Source: Ignavibacteriales bacterium (GTDB lineage: Bacteria; Bacteroidota; Ignavibacteria; UBA10030). From it: a stretch of DNA of 40,149 nucleotides. How positions within the stretch are numbered: the first letter of the stretch is position 1; every line of letters begins with the position of its first letter. This document shows, piece by piece, positions 8,912-17,816 of the stretch. Below the pieces are notes generated by a model. The model did not search any database. It saw only the letters and a list, made by a program, of their open reading frames with translations, and was not told the DNA's origin. The stretch lies in the NCBI GenBank assembly GCA_026390595.1, contig JAPLFQ010000028.1:1-40149 (forward strand). Direction: 5' to 3'. A program made the position numbers and the translations under genes.

Positions 8912-9895
8912 ATGTCGAAATACTCCTCTTTGTTGTTGAATTTTCTTGCGACCCTCTTCCTCCTGAGCTGTAACCAGCCTTTCGATCCCAAAGCCCCCTT
9001 CCAGGAGCAGCTTGTCGTTTTCTCAGTCCTTTCGACGGACCGAAACGCCCAATTTGTGCGGGTCGAGCGCAATTATATGCCGCCGGATTTCGACCCCCTG
9101 GCGGTCGTTGACGACAAGGCCATTCCAGGCGCTCAAGTCACTGTGACGGACGGACTATCCACCTACCGCTTCCGGGATACCACCCTCCCCCGTCTGGATA
9201 CCTCCCGATTCAGGTCTCCAATTCATGCTTTTGTCATGAGCCCGTTTTCGCCTCAGGCAGGCAAGACATACCGCTTCACTGTGCAAACGCCCGGCGTGGA
9301 ATCTGCTTCTGCCTCTGCGACCATTCCGTCGAAATCCTTTCCCAGCATGGGGATAACTGTTCCAATGATCCTGGATAGCCCCGGCAGTTTCAACAGCAAC
9401 GAAGAAATGGTGTTCAATGTCGTGCTCTCGACGATTACGAGAGGTTTCGTCGGTCGGCTCTTCCTTGATTACGAGGTCCTCGAAGGTTCTGAATGGGCCA
9501 GCAAACGCACTGAAGTCCCGCTCATAGCGCTCGACCCTAAGTTCACGAGCTTGAAATATGTCACCTATCCACAGATGATAGCGCGAACCTCCACCGGCTT
9601 CGCAGCCCAGATATTCAGGAACTATCTTTATACCGCGACGCTAAGTTCGATCTCCTACGACCGATACAAATCGAACAAGATCATTTTCAACCGCGTGGTT
9701 TTTCAGGTGTTGCAAGCCGACAAGAACCTTTTCAACTATTTCAACGTAGCGCACGCGTATCGCGACGCGCAGTCAATACGACTGGATGAGCCAATGTTCT
9801 CGAATGTCACCGGGGGGACCGGTCTCGTGGGGGCCTATGCGCTGGACTCCCTCGTCCACCTCCTGCCGGAGGACTTCGTCTACAACAAGAGGTAA
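8912..9895 (+). CDS. DUF4249 family lipoprotein (first of two paralogues)
   Basis: A 327-residue protein with a lipoprotein signal: hydrophobic core then LLSC with the lipidated cysteine at residue 20, followed by NQPFDP. The DUF4249 hallmarks are a beta-rich body opening with 'LVVFSVLSTDRNAQFVRVERNYMPP' and closing with 'SIRLDEPMFSNVTGGTGLVGAYALDSLV'. DUF4249 proteins are usually encoded beside a TonB-dependent receptor and are thought to sit at the outer membrane as its accessory lipoprotein; their ligand is unknown. The paralogue at 10168 shares the same landmarks, so this looks like a gene duplication. The 270 bases between the copies contain a palindromic repeat element. Confidence 0.85.
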   Translation: MSKYSSLLLNFLATLFLLSCNQPFDPKAPFQEQLVVFSVLSTDRNAQFVRVERNYMPPDFDPLAVVDDKAIPGAQVTVTDGLSTYRFRDTTLPRLDTSRFRSPIHAFVMSPFSPQAGKTYRFTVQTPGVESASASATIPSKSFPSMGITVPMILDSPGSFNSNEEMVFNVVLSTITRGFVGRLFLDYEVLEGSEWASKRTEVPLIALDPKFTSLKYVTYPQMIARTSTGFAAQIFRNYLYTATLSSISYDRYKSNKIIFNRVVFQVLQADKNLFNYFNVAHAYRDAQSIRLDEPMFSNVTGGTGLVGAYALDSLVHLLPEDFVYNKR

Positions 9896-9964
9896 CTCCG
9901 CAGGTTCTGTCAATTGCCATTGTCGAGTATTCTGGCTACAATTCATCTCAAAAACGCCAACTAC

Positions 9965-10110
9965 GTCATTGCGAGGCGTTTCTTGCCGAAGTCCCGCTCT
10001 TTGGATCCGCCTCTATGCGGGATCCAGAAAGGCGGACAATCTCTCTTTTGTCTCGGCATACGTTGGTGAGATTGCTTCGCTCGCCCCTGCGGGGCATCGC
10101 TCGCAATGAC
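9965..10110. repeat. 146-base palindromic interspersed repeat (MITE-like) between the DUF4249 paralogues
   Basis: The element is bounded by perfect 11-base terminal inverted repeats, GTCATTGCGAG (9965-9975) and CTCGCAATGAC (10100-10110). Inside are a GGATCC-based hairpin (10003-10025) and a GCCCC-TGC-GGGGC hairpin (10083-10095). It holds no ORF of note. From memory, sequences with 'GTCATTGCGAG ... GATTGCTTCG ... CTCGCAATGAC' ends occur as multicopy intergenic repeats in several bacterial groups; only one copy is seen in this window, so the copy number here is unknown. Confidence 0.75.
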
Positions 10111-10167
10111 TCTGAGGGTTAGAGACACGTATCAACCAAGAACGATAGTTTGGACAATCGCACCACG

Positions 10168-11145
10168 ATGTCTCAGAGAATTCTCCTCGTTTTGATTTGC
10201 CTGTCGTTCTCGTTACTGACTGCCTGCAATGAGGCGTTTGACCCGCGGGCTTCACTTGACGAGAAGATGGTCGTTTTCTCCGTGCTTTCCACGGACCGTG
10301 ACGTACAATTCGTTCGCGTCCAGACGAACTATATGCCTCCCGAGTACGATCCTCTTTCGTACACTTCGGACAATGTGCTGAGAGATGCAATCGTCACGAT
10401 TCGGGAATCCAACAAAACGTTCCGACTGCGAGACACACTTCTGGCGAGATCGGACAGCACTCGATACAAGTTTCCGCTCCGGACATATTACCTGAACAGC
10501 TTCACACCGCAACGCGGGAAATCGTACAGCGTGATCGTGCAATCCCCCTCGTACGGCCAGGCATCCGCCTCTATTATTATTCCCGATCAACCGAGGATCA
10601 CGCTCTCTCCCGAGATGCTGCAGGTGCTGGATCGCCCGGACAGGTCTCCGCAGGACGCTCCCATCATATTCATTGTGCAACTGTCAAGCATTTCGAAGGG
10701 CTACGTCGGGCGGCTGCTCATCTACTACGACGTTCTCAAAGGGTCGGAGTGGGTCGAGGAAAGGGTCGAGATCCCTGTCTCGTCCGCGGATTCATCGAAG
10801 TACAGTCTCGACATTCCACAATACCCTGACCTGAGGGTCTCCCCTAACACTTCGCAGATCGGGCTGATCTATCGCAATGGCTATTACAAAGGCATACTGA
10901 ACAAAGTGAATGAAAAGTACAAATCTACGAGGATCATTTTCAAATGGGCAACACTCGTGTTGCTCCAGGCCGACAGGAACCTCTACGACTACTATAGTAT
11001 CGTGCACGCGAGTCGTGATCCGTTTTCCATTCGGCTGGATGAACCGATGATCTCAAGAGTCACCGATGGCCTTGGACTTGTCGGCGCGTATAGCCTCGAC
11101 TCGCTCGTGAACATTTTACCAGAGAACTTTTGGGGAAACCGATGA
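10168..11145 (+). CDS. DUF4249 family lipoprotein (second paralogue, coupled to the TonB receptor)
   Basis: The ATG at 10168 gives a 325-residue protein. A TTG at 10150 would add six residues but is less likely. The lipobox LLTAC places the lipidated cysteine at residue 20, exactly as in the upstream paralogue, followed by NEAFDP versus NQPFDP. Shared landmarks are VVFSVLSTDR, NYMPPEYDPL, GYVGRLL, LLQADRNLYDYY, SIRLDEPM and GLVGAYSLDSLV. Its TGA stop overlaps the ATG of the TonB-dependent receptor (ATGA), so the pair is translationally coupled. A role as outer-membrane accessory lipoprotein for that receptor is inferred from this arrangement, which is usual for the family. Confidence 0.87.
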   Translation: MSQRILLVLICLSFSLLTACNEAFDPRASLDEKMVVFSVLSTDRDVQFVRVQTNYMPPEYDPLSYTSDNVLRDAIVTIRESNKTFRLRDTLLARSDSTRYKFPLRTYYLNSFTPQRGKSYSVIVQSPSYGQASASIIIPDQPRITLSPEMLQVLDRPDRSPQDAPIIFIVQLSSISKGYVGRLLIYYDVLKGSEWVEERVEIPVSSADSSKYSLDIPQYPDLRVSPNTSQIGLIYRNGYYKGILNKVNEKYKSTRIIFKWATLVLLQADRNLYDYYSIVHASRDPFSIRLDEPMISRVTDGLGLVGAYSLDSLVNILPENFWGNR

Positions 11146-13379
11146 TGCGACTCTCAATGCGACACTCCGCCTTTATCTTCCTCATCCTTCTGACAGTATG
11201 TGTCAATGCACTCTTCGCACAGACAACTGACGTCTACGGGGTCGTGACGGACAGCCTCACGAAACAGCGGATTCCGTTCACCAATATCTCTGTCGTTGGT
11301 ACCCTGCGGGGAGCTGCCGCCAATAACCTCGGCTTCTATTTCATTCCCAAGCTTCCGCCGGGCACGTATGAGCTTGCGGCGAGTTCGATCGGCTACATCA
11401 GGGCTGTCCGGACGGTGGTTGTCCGGGAAGGCAGGTCGGTAGAGCTCAATTTCGAGCTCTCTCCTGTTGCCGTGCAGAACGAAGAAGTCCTCGTAACCGG
11501 GACCAGAAAGCGTCTGGAAATAGAGACAAAGACGACAAGCGTCCATGTGCTCGACAAACAGGACCTGAAGCTCGTTCCGGTCGCCGGCCAGCAGGACTTG
11601 CTGCAGTCGCTCAAGATTCTCCCCGGTATCGTTTCCACGAGCGACGTCAGCTCGAGGTTCTACGTACGCGGCGGCGCAGGCGATCAGAACCTGTTCATGT
11701 TTGATGGAATCAGGATCTACTATCCGTTCCACGCCCTCGGAATCTACAGTGTGTTCAGTCCGGAAGTTGTCGACAACGTCGAAGTCTACACTGGCGCATT
11801 CCCGCCGGGATACGGTGGCAAGCTCTCATCGGTCGTGAACATTACCGCCCGCGACGGCAGAGCAGACAGAATTGCGTCCCGTGCAAACATCAATTTCCTT
11901 TCGTCAGAGTTTGAGATTGAGGGACCTGCGATTTCCAAGTCGTCGTTCGTGATCAACGCCCGTAAATCCATCTCTTCCCACACGTTCGGCAACATCGTCG
12001 GACAGGATGTTCCCCTGTCGTTCTACGACGCGACGGCGAAGCTCTCGACGCAGCCGGGAGGCGTGCAGAAGTTCGACATCACGTTTCTGACGAGCGGAGA
12101 TATTCTCTCCTCCCGCAGCCCTTCTGAACCAGAGTACTCGTGGAGAACCAACGGATTTGCGCTTTCAGGCTCAGGCCTGCCGAGCGCCAGGATGTTCGTG
12201 AACTGGCTTGTCTACGTGAGCAATTATACGGCCAGCCGGAGCGAAAGCGTCTCCGGGAACGTCACGGCGGCCTCGACATCCGTGAAGGAACAAGGACTAC
12301 GGGCTAACGCTACTGTCTATACGGGTCCGCAAGACATGTACTACTTCGGATTCGATTTCAGTTTCCCCACGCTCGACTACTCATTCGTGAATAGACTGGG
12401 TCTGGCGCAGAAAATCCCGAGTTCACTTCTTGAAGTCTCCTCGTGGGCGAGGTATTCGACAGCCATCGGGCCTCTGACAATCGACGGCGGACTGCATGTG
12501 GAAATCGGTTCTCTCTTTGACGGTGGTGATGCCCTGCGTGAAATACAGCCCCGTGTCAATGCTAGTTATCTCGTGCTGGGAACGTGGAGAGCGAAAGCAT
12601 CATACGGACGGTTTTCGCAACGAATGCTCACGGTCGGCAACGAAGATGACGTGATATCGATCTTCGATGCATGGATTCGCGTCCCGCGGGAGATGAAACC
12701 CCAGCAGGCAGATCACTACGTCATAGGACTCTCCGGAAGCATTACAGAACAGGCTTCGTTGAATTTCGAATCATATTACAAGCGGTACAATTCTCTGGTC
12801 GTCTACAATCGGGACAAGATCGACGCCACCGATCCTGACTACATCAAGGGTGACGGCGATTCCTACGGTGCAGAGGTTACGCTCCGTTCCCACTCTCCAC
12901 TTGTCGATCTCTATGGAGTCTACTCTCTGAGTTGGGCGAAGATCAACAATGGAGGATTCGTCTACTATCCCCGGTACGACCGCCGTCACCATATCAACCT
13001 GATGGCAATTGGCCATCTCGTGCGAGGGCTGACGACGACCGTGAAGTGGGAGTTCGGTTCCGGATTTCCGTTTTCGCAGACGGTGGGATACTTCGACCGG
13101 TTGACGCTTGACAATGCGTTGCCCGGTCAGTTTGAGTCCGAGACAGGGTCACCATACATCATGCTCGGGCCGAAGAATGCCGCGAGACTTCCCGCCTATC
13201 ATCGGATGGACGTAAGCGTGGCATACAACCTCCAGGTACTCGGACTCGACGTGAACGTTGGAGCTGACTTGTTGAACGTGTACAACAACAAGAACATTTT
13301 CTACTTCGACCGGCGGACAGGACAGCGGGTCAACATGTTGTCGTTCTATCCTTCGGCGACGCTGACGATTACGTACTGA
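11142..13379 (+). CDS. TonB-dependent outer-membrane receptor with an N-terminal carboxypeptidase-regulatory-like domain
   Basis: A ~745-residue outer-membrane protein. The start is the ATG at 11142, overlapping the preceding stop, with GGGGA a few bases upstream. A second ATG follows at once, and a TTG at 11130 is unlikely. Domains: signal peptide to ~27 (ALFAQ); CarboxypepD_reg-like domain ~28-110 ('VYGVVTDSLTKQRIPFTNISVVGT ... SIGYI'); plug ~115-240 ('VLVTGTRKR', 'SLKILPGIVSTSDVSSRFYVRGG', 'LFMFDGIRIYYP', 'GAFPPGYGGKLSSVVNI'); then a beta-barrel ending in an aromatic strand (ATLTITY). Such receptors import siderophores, vitamins or sugars using TonB energy. The substrate here is unknown; the coupled DUF4249 lipoprotein is the best clue. 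Confidence 0.92.
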   Translation: MMRLSMRHSAFIFLILLTVCVNALFAQTTDVYGVVTDSLTKQRIPFTNISVVGTLRGAAANNLGFYFIPKLPPGTYELAASSIGYIRAVRTVVVREGRSVELNFELSPVAVQNEEVLVTGTRKRLEIETKTTSVHVLDKQDLKLVPVAGQQDLLQSLKILPGIVSTSDVSSRFYVRGGAGDQNLFMFDGIRIYYPFHALGIYSVFSPEVVDNVEVYTGAFPPGYGGKLSSVVNITARDGRADRIASRANINFLSSEFEIEGPAISKSSFVINARKSISSHTFGNIVGQDVPLSFYDATAKLSTQPGGVQKFDITFLTSGDILSSRSPSEPEYSWRTNGFALSGSGLPSARMFVNWLVYVSNYTASRSESVSGNVTAASTSVKEQGLRANATVYTGPQDMYYFGFDFSFPTLDYSFVNRLGLAQKIPSSLLEVSSWARYSTAIGPLTIDGGLHVEIGSLFDGGDALREIQPRVNASYLVLGTWRAKASYGRFSQRMLTVGNEDDVISIFDAWIRVPREMKPQQADHYVIGLSGSITEQASLNFESYYKRYNSLVVYNRDKIDATDPDYIKGDGDSYGAEVTLRSHSPLVDLYGVYSLSWAKINNGGFVYYPRYDRRHHINLMAIGHLVRGLTTTVKWEFGSGFPFSQTVGYFDRLTLDNALPGQFESETGSPYIMLGPKNAARLPAYHRMDVSVAYNLQVLGLDVNVGADLLNVYNNKNIFYFDRRTGQRVNMLSFYPSATLTITY

Positions 13380-13408
13380 TCTCGTCCGAGGAGACAGAAG
13401 CCATCGCA

Positions 13409-13551
13409 AATCCGAAAAACGAAAACCGAAATCTCAAACGAACTCGAAAAACGAAATGCTTAAGACACTTCTGCTCTTGGTCATTTCTGACTTTGAGACA
13501 TTCGGATTTGGTATTTGTTTCGAGTTTCGGATTTAATGTTTAGGATTTGAG
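13409..13551. repeat. Inverted pair of A-rich 'TCCGAAA/CTCGAAA' dispersed repeats
   Basis: The left arm (13409-13458) reads as short AATCCGAAA, ACCGAAA and CTCGAAA units. The right arm (13500-13551) carries the complementary TTCGGATTT and CGAGTTTCGGATTT units, so the two are inverted copies about 40 bases apart. A third copy in the same orientation as the left arm lies at 14708-14750, beyond the lipoprotein gene. No coding potential. They look like dispersed intergenic repeats that together flank the lipoprotein gene. Confidence 0.65.
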
Positions 13552-13566
13552 AACGCGAACCTCACC

Positions 13567-14694
13567 ATGAACATCCATCGACACACAGAAAGCAATCCTG
13601 CATTCTTTACTTTTCTTCCTTTGCTCGTCGTCCTGCTCCTTCTAGGCTGTGCGAACTCATTAGACTCTCCTTCGCAGTCAAGCAACGGGACATGGACCGT
13701 CTCCGGCAAGACGACGCTGATCGGAGCTTTGAATCCCCTTCCCGGGGTCACAGTCAAGTGCGGCGGACAGAGCACGATGTCGGGAACGGACGGTTCATAC
13801 GAACTCCACGGGGTCCCCGAAGGAGTTCAGATCATTTCTGCCGAAGGGCCCAACTGCAAGCCGTATTCGAAGTCGATCGAAGTCAGATCCAGCACAAAGC
13901 ACTTCATCTACCTGGATTTCAACGGGACAACCCTTTCTGGATACGTGAGCAATATCCTCGACGGCCCGATACAGGGGGCAGCCGTCAGGATCGGAATGCT
14001 TTCTGATCTTACTGACCAAGCCGGCCGTTACGAAATTTCCAATGTCCCCCTCAAGAGCGACAGCCTGATAGTCACGCACACGAGGTACTACTCCGCTCGC
14101 GCAATCGTCTCCCCTTCTGGACCTGACTCGCACGCCGATTTCAAATTGCAGCGAGACACCGTGATCTCAGGAAGGATAACAGCTGACCAGTATGTTGACC
14201 AGGCGCAGCCATATTCCGTTTTCATCAATGCACGCTTGGCGCTTGCCAACAATGGTTACATCGGGGCGACCTACTATGGAAGCATAAGCAAGCACATCTA
14301 CATCAATTTCGATTTCCCGGCCTTCATGAAGGATCCTGGCGTCACGCTCCTCGATGGGACTCTCGACCTTTGCACGGATGGGGCTTATACCACCATCGGA
14401 TATGACGTGTATGCTGTATCTTCAGGATGGTTCTACTTCAGTCTCACGTACAATCAACAGCCGCTCGTTGGTTTGCCCATGGGGTCCAGTACGGGCACAA
14501 GCGCTACAGGGCCGCGCTATGAGACGGTACTTAATGCGGTAGGATTGAATCAACTTCTCTCCAACTATCGTTCGGCCGGACTCATCTACGGATTGGTCAT
14601 ACAGGCGCGGACGGGCTCCGTAATCTCAAGGAACTACTATTCCATGCGGTCAACGATCAATCAGCCGCGTGTGAGCTTCAAAGTGAGGTTTTAA
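13567..14694 (+). CDS. Lipoprotein with two carboxypeptidase-regulatory-like domains and a DNRLRE-like domain
   Basis: A 375-residue protein with the lipobox LLGC (cysteine 28). Two carboxypeptidase-regulatory-like beta-sandwiches follow: ~40-115 ('VSGKTTLIGALNPLPGVTVKCGG ... GTDGSYELHGVPEG') and ~118-195 ('LSGYVSNILDGPIQGAAVRIG ... DQAGRYEISNVPL'). The C-terminal half (~200-375) has alternating strands and features such as 'IYINFDFPAF', 'GTLDLCTDG' and 'NQPRVSFKVRF', reminiscent of DNRLRE/CBM96-like modules. No enzyme motif is seen. It is probably anchored in the outer membrane and may be exposed at the surface. It is flanked on both sides by copies of an A-rich dispersed repeat and is separate from the TonB operon by 187 bases. 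Confidence 0.75.
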   Translation: MNIHRHTESNPAFFTFLPLLVVLLLLGCANSLDSPSQSSNGTWTVSGKTTLIGALNPLPGVTVKCGGQSTMSGTDGSYELHGVPEGVQIISAEGPNCKPYSKSIEVRSSTKHFIYLDFNGTTLSGYVSNILDGPIQGAAVRIGMLSDLTDQAGRYEISNVPLKSDSLIVTHTRYYSARAIVSPSGPDSHADFKLQRDTVISGRITADQYVDQAQPYSVFINARLALANNGYIGATYYGSISKHIYINFDFPAFMKDPGVTLLDGTLDLCTDGAYTTIGYDVYAVSSGWFYFSLTYNQQPLVGLPMGSSTGTSATGPRYETVLNAVGLNQLLSNYRSAGLIYGLVIQARTGSVISRNYYSMRSTINQPRVSFKVRF

Positions 14695-14707
14695 AAGTCA
14701 TGAAATG

Positions 14708-14750
14708 AAATCCGAAAAACGAATCCCGAAAACCGAAACAAACTCGAAAC
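14708..14750 (+). repeat. Third copy of the A-rich dispersed repeat
   Basis: This run of AATCCGAAA, CCCGAAA, ACCGAAA and CTCGAAA units follows the lipoprotein stop by a few bases. It is in the same orientation as the 13409-13458 arm. The remaining bases to 14888 show no clear promoter. Confidence 0.6.
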
Positions 14751-14888
14751 ACTCAATCTCGACGCTCGAAACCTGTTGTGTTCTATGATATGCCGATCTT
14801 CACGCCGTTGAGTGAGAGGAAATCCGGGGTCCAGTTATAGAATTCAGCGTCCTGTACTCTCTGAATCCAGTCTCACACAGAGGTCGTT

Positions 14889-17081
14889 ATGAAAAGACTC
14901 TCTCGTTTTCTTCTCGCGCTCGTCTTGTTCCTGATAATCTCGTCGACGAGCACCACCTCCCAAGAATCCTGGTTCTGGCAAAATCCCCGGCCTCATGGTA
15001 ATCATCTCCGTGCGGTGCAGACGATCAATGCCAGTCTGGTAGTTGCCGTGGGCGACCGCGGAACAGTGATGAAGAGCACCAATGGCGGGGGTCAGTGGAC
15101 CATCCAAAACACCGGCGTGACGGCGAACCTGAACGGAGTGGCATTCATCGATGCAAATACTGGTATCATCGTCGGCGACGGCGGGACAGTATTGCGCACT
15201 ACTGATGGCGGACTGGCCTGGGTGCCCCTCACTGCCGGAACGGCCGGGCCTCTTTATGGAGTGGCGTTTGTCAATTCGACTACGGGAACAATTGTAGGCG
15301 ATGCAGGACTCGCTCTTCGCACAACTGACGGCGGCAGAAGCTGGACGCAGCAATTTCCAGGCGGAGCGAGCACGTACTATTCTGTGTCGTTCACAAGTGT
15401 GACAGTCGGGACCATCGTGGGTTCATCAGGCACCGTGTTCAGAACCACGAATGGAGGTTCAAGCTGGAGCCGCCGCAATATCCCGACCACGAACCGTCTG
15501 TTCTGCTCCTCCTTTCCCGACGCAAGCAACGGTACTGTCGTAGGTGAGTTCGGAACCATACTGCGAACGACCGACGGCGGTATTACCTGGACCACGCAAT
15601 CAAGCAATACGCTTAATCGTTTGAGTGCCGTATCATTTTCAGACGGAATGACCGGTACGATTGTGGGAGAAAACGGCATCGTCTTTCGTACAACTGATGG
15701 TGGAGCCAACTGGAACATTCAACCCATCGCAACGTTTTCATCTCTTACAGGCATTTCATTCACGAACGCCACGGTTGGTACGATCGTCGGGATTTTCGGT
15801 CAGGTGTTCCGCACTGTCGACGGCGGCGCCACCTGGAATCTCCTCACATCGGGCTTGCGTTCACCCTTCTATGGCGTCGCGTTTACAGATCAGTCGAAGG
15901 GAACAATCGTGGGTTATGCCGGACTTGTTTTGAGGACGACGAATTCGGGTACGACCTGGGCGAATCAAACGAGCGGAAAGACAACACATCTTCGCGGCAT
16001 CGCATTTGCCGATCCGAACACGGCCACAGCCGTCGGTTGGAACAACACGGTGCTGCGGACCACGGATGCCGGAGCGACATGGACTGATCAGTCGTTCAGC
16101 GATAATCTCAAACGCACGTACTTCTTCACCGCCGTGGCGTTCAATCCGAGTAATCCTCAGATCGGCATCATCGTTGGCAAGATGGATACGATGATAACTC
16201 CAATACTGCTTGAATCCCGAAGCATGATCTACCGCACAACGAACCGCGGCCTGACGTGGAGCCGTGCGACGATCGGCGGCGACACCTGGCCTCTCCGTTA
16301 TCTTCATGCGGTCGCATTTGCCGATTCACTGAGAGTTTCAGCCGTCGGCGAAAAGGGCGGGCTGCTGACATCATCCGATGCCGGGCAGAACTGGACTGTA
16401 GTACAGTCACCACTTCAGTCCACCCTTCTCGGCATTTCGAACTTCGCAGGGCAACTCACCGCTGTTGGCGACAACGGGTCGATCCTAAGGTCAACGAATC
16501 AAGGCATCAACTGGAGCCTAGGACAAAGCGGCGTCAAAGTTGCGTTGCGTGCGGTGCGAATGTTCGACCAGGGCTTCGGGATTGCGATCGGCGACAGCTC
16601 GACTGTCCTGAAAACTTCAGACGGAGGCACGACATGGGCTGTGCAATCGAGCGGTTCAGATGCAACTCTTAATGCGATGTCGTTTTGGAACACGCTGCAG
16701 GGTACGATGGTCGGTGATGGTGGAATAATCATGAGCACGACTCCGATTACAACCAATGTGCGGGAGGAGCAGGTGAGCGGTGCTGGTGTTCCAAGGCAGT
16801 TCGAGTTGATGCAGAATTATCCGAACCCGTTTAACCCGACAACAGCTATTAGCTATCAGCTATTGGCCAACAGCTTCGTGAACCTCAGTGTGTATGATGT
16901 TCTAGGAAGAGAAATTGCCAGCCTTGTGGAGGGCATTCGGGCTCCGGGTACATACACGGTTCATTGGAATGCCGGGCCGGTTCCGAGCGGAGTGTACATT
17001 TGCCGGTTAAGTGTGAACGAAGCGGGAGACGGAGTCGGACAACGGTTTGAGCAATCGAGAAAGATGCTCCTGCTGAAGTAA
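14889..17081 (+). CDS. Secreted YCF48/BNR-type beta-propeller with T9SS sorting domain
   Basis: A 730-residue protein. The signal peptide spans residues 1-25, then comes 'WFWQNPRPHGNHLRAVQ'. At least eleven repeats of about 40-45 residues carry the YCF48 (photosystem II stability factor HCF136-like) pattern 'GxIVGxxGTVLRTTDGGxTW', filling residues ~30-620 and predicting one or two beta-propellers. The last ~90 residues are a T9SS type A domain (NYPNPFNPTTAISYQL ... VYDVLGREI ... VPSGVYICRL ... RKMLLLK). Many bacteria without photosystems encode such secreted propellers, and the name does not imply photosynthesis. An extracellular or surface scaffold role is likely. Repeats at the DNA level are more diverged than those of the FN3 protein. 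Confidence 0.88.
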   Translation: MKRLSRFLLALVLFLIISSTSTTSQESWFWQNPRPHGNHLRAVQTINASLVVAVGDRGTVMKSTNGGGQWTIQNTGVTANLNGVAFIDANTGIIVGDGGTVLRTTDGGLAWVPLTAGTAGPLYGVAFVNSTTGTIVGDAGLALRTTDGGRSWTQQFPGGASTYYSVSFTSVTVGTIVGSSGTVFRTTNGGSSWSRRNIPTTNRLFCSSFPDASNGTVVGEFGTILRTTDGGITWTTQSSNTLNRLSAVSFSDGMTGTIVGENGIVFRTTDGGANWNIQPIATFSSLTGISFTNATVGTIVGIFGQVFRTVDGGATWNLLTSGLRSPFYGVAFTDQSKGTIVGYAGLVLRTTNSGTTWANQTSGKTTHLRGIAFADPNTATAVGWNNTVLRTTDAGATWTDQSFSDNLKRTYFFTAVAFNPSNPQIGIIVGKMDTMITPILLESRSMIYRTTNRGLTWSRATIGGDTWPLRYLHAVAFADSLRVSAVGEKGGLLTSSDAGQNWTVVQSPLQSTLLGISNFAGQLTAVGDNGSILRSTNQGINWSLGQSGVKVALRAVRMFDQGFGIAIGDSSTVLKTSDGGTTWAVQSSGSDATLNAMSFWNTLQGTMVGDGGIIMSTTPITTNVREEQVSGAGVPRQFELMQNYPNPFNPTTAISYQLLANSFVNLSVYDVLGREIASLVEGIRAPGTYTVHWNAGPVPSGVYICRLSVNEAGDGVGQRFEQSRKMLLLK

Positions 17082-17700
17082 GAAGAAGCACTCCGAGAAA
17101 TCTCAGCGATTTCTTAATGTCCGGTGAAGGATTCTATAGACTGTACTGGCGGCTGAAGAGGGATGGACGGGAAAAGAATCTTACGATTGCGTTGGCAACA
17201 CGGTATACGATCGGTCGTTTCATTGTCAGTTCGAGATAATCAATTTTCGTTGTATGTTCAGTAGTTACGCCAATATGTGCAAGTAATGTGCCAAGCGAAA
17301 TGCTGCGCATGCGGCTCAATTTCGCAAGCTTTGTTTTCCTCTATTGTTTCAATTTGATACCGTCGCCTCAGAATGAGTCAAGGGCGGCTTGACGAAAAGC
17401 GAGGGGATCGTACACCTGGTTATGGCAGAAATGACGAAGAAGATTCGCGGTTCCCACCCACTCTGGCGGCACACAGTTTTCCTCATGCATGCCAGACTTA
17501 TCTGTCGATAGTCTCCGTTGTGACGGATGGCTTCTTCTGCACCTGCTGGCTGACTCGATGAACATCGGATTAGGATTTGCCGCAGCAGCACGGCACGGTG
17601 CAAGCTGTGCTCCCTGAGTAGCACGAGTCAAACTGATTTCGGCTTTCTCTGCATACAGGATGCTCGGACGGATTCCCTAGGGTGTTTCACAACGGGTCAC
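17082..17700. other. ~620-base gene-poor stretch before the tRNA-Asp zone
   Basis: Several frames of 60-90 codons exist on both strands, but none has a signal, motif or ribosome binding site that persuades me. A minus-strand frame at 17134-17319 has slightly more protein-like composition and could be the eroded end of an older gene; this is a guess. No rRNA or structured RNA was recognised. Confidence 0.35.
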
Positions 17701-17740
17701 GCAAGAAGTTCTTGCAAATCGAGACCCGTTTTGCTATATT
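17701..17740 (+). promoter_or_regulatory. Putative tRNA-Asp promoter with a palindrome over its -35 region
   Basis: TTGCAA (17712-17717), a 17-base spacer and TATATT (17735-17740) form a sigma-70-like promoter. A perfect palindrome, GCAAGAAGTTCTTGC (17701-17715), overlaps the -35 box and could be an operator or a Fis-like site. The tRNA gene starts 215 bases further on, and the tandem tRNA-fragment repeats lie between. This suggests that those repeats expanded a formerly shorter leader. Confidence 0.45.
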
Positions 17741-17816
17741 AAAAACCTGACAAATGGTTCCTAGCGGACGACAAACCAGGGAAAAACCTAAATTTCTCCG
17801 GGTCATAGTCCTTCGT

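Noticed and set aside
8629-9072. A 147-codon minus-strand frame across the divergent intergenic region
   Set aside because: It overlaps the signal peptide end of the well-supported DUF4249 gene on the other strand and has no motif or ribosome binding site.
14889-17081. A photosystem II assembly protein
   Set aside because: The YCF48-type propeller is shared, but the T9SS tail and the absence of any photosynthesis gene indicate a secreted propeller of other function.
17134-17319. A 61-codon minus-strand frame in the gene-poor stretch
   Set aside because: It may be a gene remnant, but no family could be recognised and no start signal is present.
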